DNA of 7,198 nucleotides from Bacillota bacterium (lineage in GTDB: Bacteria > Bacillota > Clostridia > Lachnospirales > Bianqueaceae), in NCBI GenBank assembly GCA_017467985.1, contig JAFUJY010000266.1, forward strand, positions 1 to 7,198, in the 5' to 3' direction. Below, piece by piece: positions 1 through 4,500 of the stretch. The notes under the pieces were generated by a model. The model ran no database searches and was not told the origin of the DNA. It saw only the letters and a list, made by a program, of their open reading frames with translations. Each line of letters begins with the position of its first letter. Position 1 is the stretch's first letter. A program made the translations under genes and the position numbers.

Positions 1-519
1 ATAGACCCCCGCCGTATAGTCAAATAAGTAATAGACGAAGGGAACGATGCCGAAAATCAAAACATTGCGGAATTCTTTGCTGAAGATTTCGCTGATAAGG
101 CTGGAGAAATAGCGAAGGATCAGAACGGATATGATTAGAGCGATAAGAATCCGCACGCACCAGGTGATGGTGGAATTTGCCGCAAGGGCATCGGCCAGCA
201 GGCCGAACCACTTGGAGGGCTGGCAGCACAAATAGGCTAAGGTAATAGAAGAGAGAACGGTAATGATGCGGATTCGGAATACCAGGCACAATAAAACACC
301 CAATAATGCATGGACAATCAGGGGGTACAATTCCCAGACTCGCTGCTCACCCAGCCAAAGCAGTACGGACAGCTGAGAAATGCCGCAGGCGAGAGCGATG
401 AGGAAGAGGATCCCCGTATTCTTTTTGTTGAAACGAATCCCGCAAAAGGCTGCGGAGAGGATGACGCCCCAAAGGAGGGTCAAACCGTGATGTATGTAAA
501 AAAGAATGGTATCGATCAT
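1..519 (-). CDS. Sensor histidine kinase, membrane-spanning N-terminal part (partial; GHKL/agr-type inferred)
   Basis: The first 173 residues of a polytopic membrane protein are visible; the rest lies beyond base 1. Hydrophobic segments at about residues 5-28, 36-55, 64-81, 85-99, 120-135 and from 153 onward suggest five to six membrane passes, joined by short basic loops (RFNKKN at 29-34, RIR at 82-84). The last visible segment, FVYYLFDY, resembles what I recall of the final membrane helix in clostridial GHKL sensor kinases. The catalytic HATPase region and phospho-accepting histidine are outside the window, so 'kinase' rests on membrane topology plus coupling to a LytTR response regulator. 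The ATG at 519-517 overlaps the regulator's stop (ATGA), an in-frame TGA lies at 525-523, and AAGGTGG sits about 10 bases upstream, which fixes the start. It is probably cotranscribed and translationally coupled with the regulator. Ligand unknown; an extracellular peptide would fit the family. Confidence 0.8.
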   Translation of the reverse strand, partial: MIDTILFYIHHGLTLLWGVILSAAFCGIRFNKKNTGILFLIALACGISQLSVLLWLGEQRVWELYPLIVHALLGVLLCLVFRIRIITVLSSITLAYLCCQPSKWFGLLADALAANSTITWCVRILIALIISVLILRYFSSLISEIFSKEFRNVLIFGIVPFVYYLFDYTAGVY

Positions 520-1244
520 ATATCATCCCCCACCTTTCCAAAAATCACGCGAAAGTAGGCGGGTTCAAAGCTTTTTTGACAGCTGCGGGAGATGGGAATG
601 TGACGGCCGCAATGCATAACAATCTCAGAATGAGAATAATTGTCGATGTGATGAATGTTTACGATGTAGCTGCGGTGACATTTGAAAAATCCGTCGTCCA
701 GCGTGAGAATATCCTCGTAGACATAAAAAGGCTCCAGGGAAGCGATGGTACGATTGTCCGCCAGGAAAAACATAATATGCTTCAGCTGGGATTCCACATA
801 GGTGATGTCGGAAAGGGAGATCCGATGGGTGGCGTCCAGTCCTTTTATAACTATACACTTTGTATTGTTTTGAACCTCGGCCACTAATTCGTCCAGGCAA
901 GAAAACAGGGCATCCGGATTCACAGGCTTCAGCAAGTAATTGCTGGCCTTCACACTGTAGCCTTCCAGGGCGAACTCAGGGGAGGAGGTGAGGAAAACGA
1001 TTTTAACATTTTTGTCCTTTTGACGCAGCTCTTTGGCGGTATCGATGCCGTTTAGCAAGGGCATGACGATGTCCAATAAGATGATGTCAAAGGGATTCTT
1101 GGTGTGGGCTGACAGGAGGGCGTCGCCGTCTTCGAATAATTCGGTGGTGACATTATGACCGGCAGACGTGTCCCACTGATGGAGCATAGATTTTGTTTGA
1201 TGCAAAAATACGGGGGAATCATCACATAGAGCGATTCGGATCAC
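516..1244 (-). CDS. LytTR-family response regulator (AgrA/LytR type)
   Basis: Complete 242-residue DNA-binding response regulator, the usual length for the family. The receiver domain spans about residues 1-122: acidic pair Asp8-Asp9, probable phospho-acceptor Asp58 in LLDIVMP, the switch Thr86 after IVFL, and Lys106 before a proline in YLLKP. The LytTR DNA-binding domain covers about residues 130-235, with the hallmarks ISLSDITYVES and the conserved FKCHRSYIVN at 187-196. LytTR proteins bind short direct repeats upstream of targets, often surface, toxin or quorum-sensing genes. The start is GTG at 1244-1242, seven bases after AGGAGG (1257-1252). The same frame could extend to an ATG at 1343, but that extension contains the promoter and adds a non-domain tail, so it is rejected. 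It is followed by the sensor kinase with a four-base overlap and is divergent from the giant lipoprotein gene, its most obvious candidate target (inference). Confidence 0.95.
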   Translation of the reverse strand: MIRIALCDDSPVFLHQTKSMLHQWDTSAGHNVTTELFEDGDALLSAHTKNPFDIILLDIVMPLLNGIDTAKELRQKDKNVKIVFLTSSPEFALEGYSVKASNYLLKPVNPDALFSCLDELVAEVQNNTKCIVIKGLDATHRISLSDITYVESQLKHIMFFLADNRTIASLEPFYVYEDILTLDDGFFKCHRSYIVNIHHIDNYSHSEIVMHCGRHIPISRSCQKSFEPAYFRVIFGKVGDDI

Positions 1245-1251
1245 GCTGCCA

Positions 1252-1257
1252 CCTCCT
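1252..1257 (-). promoter_or_regulatory. Ribosome binding site deciding the GTG start of the response regulator
   Basis: Read on the minus strand this is AGGAGG within AAGGAGGTGG, a near-perfect anti-Shine-Dalgarno match. It lies seven bases before the GTG at 1244. It selects GTG over the distant in-frame ATG at 1343. Confidence 0.9.
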
Positions 1258-1277
1258 TGAGGGTTTTTCTTATGTTG

Positions 1278-1306
1278 ATTATAGCATAACAGGAAAAACA
1301 AGTCAA
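1278..1306 (-). promoter_or_regulatory. Near-consensus extended sigma-A promoter for the regulator/kinase operon
   Basis: On the minus strand, TTGACT (1306-1301) and a perfect TATAAT (1283-1278) are separated by exactly 17 bases, and TGC directly before the -10 gives an extended -10 element. Transcription would start near 1271, leaving a leader of about 27 bases that carries the AGGAGG site. The strength suggests high basal expression of the two-component operon, or a need for repression. Confidence 0.88.
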
Positions 1307-1376
1307 CGAAAGGGATTTTCCATTCATTCCCCAAAAAGTGCAATTCGTGCCCTGAAATAAATTTTGCCTTTTATTT

Positions 1377-1385
1377 TGATATAAT
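1377..1385 (+). promoter_or_regulatory. Extended -10 promoter for the giant lipoprotein gene
   Basis: TGATATAAT contains a perfect TATAAT (1380-1385) preceded by the TGN extension at 1377-1379. At the matching -35 distance (about 1356-1363) the sequence is AT-rich and lacks a good TTGACA match, so this promoter may depend on the extended -10 or on an activator binding upstream. The start would be near 1392. Dependence on the divergent LytTR regulator is possible but not demonstrated by any clear operator. Confidence 0.7.
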
Positions 1386-1404
1386 ACAAGTACTACATTA
1401 AGAT

Positions 1405-1409
1405 GGAGG
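1405..1409 (+). promoter_or_regulatory. Ribosome binding site of the giant lipoprotein gene
   Basis: GGAGG lies seven bases before the ATG at 1417. The protein reads directly into a lysine/arginine-containing n-region and a lipoprotein signal peptide, which supports this start. Confidence 0.88.
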
Positions 1410-1416
1410 CATTAGT

Positions 1417-1512
1417 ATGAATGCAAGAATAAGATCGATTGGTAAAATGTTTATTACCATGCTTATTATTATAGTCCTTTCCGTGACGGTGCTGGGTAGT
1501 CTTGCCGGCTGC
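1417..1512 (+). other. Lipoprotein signal peptide and lipobox
   Basis: Residues 1-11 carry Arg4, Arg6 and Lys10, followed by a hydrophobic core of about 16 residues (FITMLIIIVLSVTVL) and the lipobox SLAGC. Signal peptidase II would cleave before Cys32 (codon 1510-1512), which would be diacylated. The residues just after the cysteine (GLGKKDEQ) are a normal lipoprotein tether start. Confidence 0.92.
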
Positions 1513-4500
1513 GGACTGGGAAAGAAGGACGAGCAGAGCAGCCAGCAGGAAGTTACTGGAGATTCTGGTTCTCAGAAGGAGGAATCCAATAAGGGAGCAG
1601 AGTCCTCTTCTTCAAAATCCGATTCCAAGACTGAGAATTCCAAGGGCGACAGTTCCAAGAATGAGAGTTCTAAGAAGGAGGATTCCAAGAACGACAGCTC
1701 CAAGAAGGATGAGAATTCTAAGAATGATAATTCTAAGCCCAATACTCCTGAGACCAGTGAGCCGGAGAATAGCACTCCTGCTCCCGTTCAGAAGTACACG
1801 GTTACCTTTAATACCAATGGCGGCAGTGGTGTAAAGTCCCTGGATGTGGAAAAGGGGGAAAACATCAATGATTTGTATAATGCATACAAAGAAGGCCATG
1901 TTTTCCTGGGTTGGTATTACGATGAAGAGTTGAGCCAGCCCGTTGCCAGCACGGATGTGGTGACAGAAGACCTGTCTCTGTACGCCGGTTATCTGGAAGA
2001 AGCTCCTCTGGAGTCTCTGGAGACGGTGAATTTTGCCAGTGCCATGGATGTTGATACTGATTTCTCTATTATCGTTATCTCCGCAGACAGTGCTATGAGT
2101 GCGGATACGGTGAAGTCTGCAATTCTGGCAGAGGATTTGACGGATCCCGGCAAGACGGACATTGTCCGTGTGACCGGTTCTAACGGACAGTATATTATTC
2201 AGGGTGTGAATGGCTTTGATCCCGGTTCTACTTATCGTATTACTTTGAATGATATTCGTCTTACCTTTAAGGATCAGCCTGATACTGTTCGTGAATATAA
2301 CTTCACAACACATCAGGAAGAAGTGCTGAACTTGGGTCTGCAGGGTGGAATCATTTATATTCCTGCGGAAGATCTTAAAAATATTATCAATGATGGCCAG
2401 ACGGTGAGCACGCTGAGTATTGCCATGTACGAGGTGGATGAGGATGGTACCATCAGCGCTGCGGACATGAGCGAGGGTTCCTTTGAATATGATGGACAGC
2501 TGCATGTGGGCGATATCGTTTCCATTTATGAAGGTCTGATTCCCACCGAGAGAACCCTGGACACTCCCAAGGAGCAGCTGGGTGACCTGGCATATCTGGA
2601 GATTACCGCTGTTTCCGGCAATACATATAGCTATGTGAATGCGCAGCCGGAAGACGTTATTTTCGAGCCCGATGTCCTGCCCATTCCTGGGGGCGTGGAC
2701 CTGGACAATAATACTGCAACCATTACTGTAGAAGATAAATATTTGGATTTCTCTGCAGATATTTTTGCTGCTATGGAAATGGACAGCCAGACCACCGTGG
2801 ATATCGGTGACTTCATTGCTTTCTATACCGGCGAATTGGGTGTGAGCAGTGGCGACAATGCCGGTGCATTGACAGGTGTATATGGAAAGATTACCGGTGT
2901 ACAGGCCAATGGAGACGGCACCACAACGGTAACTTATATTACAGTAGGTTGGGAAGATGTGGAGTCCTGTATGGATATCTATTCCCAGGAGGAAGTCACT
3001 GCTGCCGAATTGCTGGAGGGCGTGGATATTGATGCCATGGAATCTGAGATTGAGCAGCAGGCCATTGACAGTGGCTTTGCAGAAGAAGCTGCTCAGTATC
3101 TGGCTTCCCTTGCCCTGGCAACGGAAAACTTTACAACCCTTAGCGAAAATATGAATCTGGAAGATTACAAGATCACGCTGGTGGATGGAACCCCCATTTC
3201 TCCTGAAGAGCTGCAGCTGATGGCCGGTAATATCCAGGTGGAAGCTGAAATGGCCGATGGTTATCCCAAGGCCACCGTGGGTATCAGACCTAAGCACCTG
3301 GGTAACATTTCAGGTACCAATGCGGACAAGCAGGGTCTTGTGATCACACTGGAAGTACAAGTAGTAGTTACGATTAGTAAGTCCGGTTCTGATAATCAGC
3401 TGGAACTTACCATTACCGGTGAGTTCGTGGAAGAACTGGGCCTGGAAGTGGGCGCCAAGAGTAAGACCGAATGGAGCTTTGCCGGCGGATTTATTCCTTA
3501 TATTTCTGCGTACAAATTAAATGCAAACCTTGACCTGGTCAACTATACCGGCGTTAGCTTCAACGCAACCATGGTTACCAAAGAAAAAGATGATGATGGT
3601 GAGGATGATGACGACGATGAAGAGGAAGAAATTGACATCGCCGAAGAGATCAAGGGCTTGCTGGAGGGTCTGACCGATGGGGCCGAAGACGAAGAAGAGG
3701 CTGAAGAAAATGAAAACATACTGATTCAGCGGTATTCTGAGATGATCAAGGCTGAATCCGATTGGATCCGAGTGGTGGAGTGCAACCTTGTTGAAGTGGA
3801 CCAGGGTGTTCCGCCCATGCTGCCCATCATTCGTCTGGGTTATGCCATTGACTTTGTAGTGCAGTTGGATGCCAGCGTTTCTGTTGGTTTTGATTTTGAA
3901 TATCTGGAAGGCAAGCGTTATATCTTTAATGTAAATATAACCGAGGGCAGCGTTTCTTCTGATACCGTTACCCTGCAGGAGCAGACCTATCAGTTCACTT
4001 TCTATGCAATGGGCCGCTTGGGAATCAAGGCCGGTGTGGAAATGGATTTCACCGTGGCTCTGTTCCACAAGAGTTTTGCCAATGTGGGCTTCGAAGCGGG
4101 AGCAGGACCTTACGCTAAGCTGTGGGGTTACTTCTTCTATGAATTAAAATATAGCGAGTCCGCAGGAAAATCTCAAAAATACAGTGGTGCCCTGCTGATT
4201 GAGGTGGGCGTCTACTTTGAGCTGAACATCAAGGCGGAGGCCATCGGCGGCATATTCTGTACAGAAAAGAGTTTGGTGGATAAAGAATGGCCACTGTGGG
4301 ATGTGGGTGCCCGAAACAATGTTTTGGACTTTAATACCGAGCAAGAGGACATGCCGGAGATTGTACTGAAGCAGCATGTGCGCTCAGCCATGCTGGAGGA
4401 TGGTGTATTCTTGATGGATTATCTGGACTTGGTGACCGGTGAGGGCAAGAACGCCATTTACGGTGACTGGTATAATCCTGAATTGCCGGCAGATGAGAAA

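Noticed and set aside
347..541. Minus-strand frame starting just upstream of the sensor kinase, in another frame
   Set aside because: It overlaps the kinase N-terminus and yields an Arg/His-rich product without domain features. The kinase frame gives clear membrane helices and the ATGA coupling.
310..887. Short plus-strand frames opposite the kinase and regulator
   Set aside because: They have no convincing ribosome binding sites or protein features and lie opposite well-supported genes.
1270..1289. Imperfect inverted repeat TTATG / CATAA over the regulator's -10 box
   Set aside because: Arms of five bases around an AT-rich -10 element arise easily by chance; not enough to call an operator.
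1285..1310. Two GTT-containing motifs on the minus strand as possible LytTR binding repeats
   Set aside because: They are 17 bases apart rather than the roughly 21-22 start-to-start spacing usual for LytTR sites, and match the consensus weakly.
1245..1343. Upstream extension of the response regulator to an ATG at 1343
   Set aside because: The extension would span the consensus promoter at 1278-1306 and the AGGAGG site, and adds 33 residues before the receiver domain. The GTG at 1244 is the supported start.
1245..1416. A small agrD-like signalling peptide gene beside the two-component pair
   Set aside because: No short frame with start, ribosome binding site and peptide-like sequence fits in the intergenic region. 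Any such gene would have to lie beyond base 1.
1612..3297. 561-codon open frame on the minus strand opposite the lipoprotein gene
   Set aside because: It is in codon register with the sense gene, so its stops correspond to sense TTA, CTA and TCA codons, which this gene rarely uses. Its product has no recognisable domain and its only start is GTG without a good ribosome binding site. It is a codon-bias shadow.
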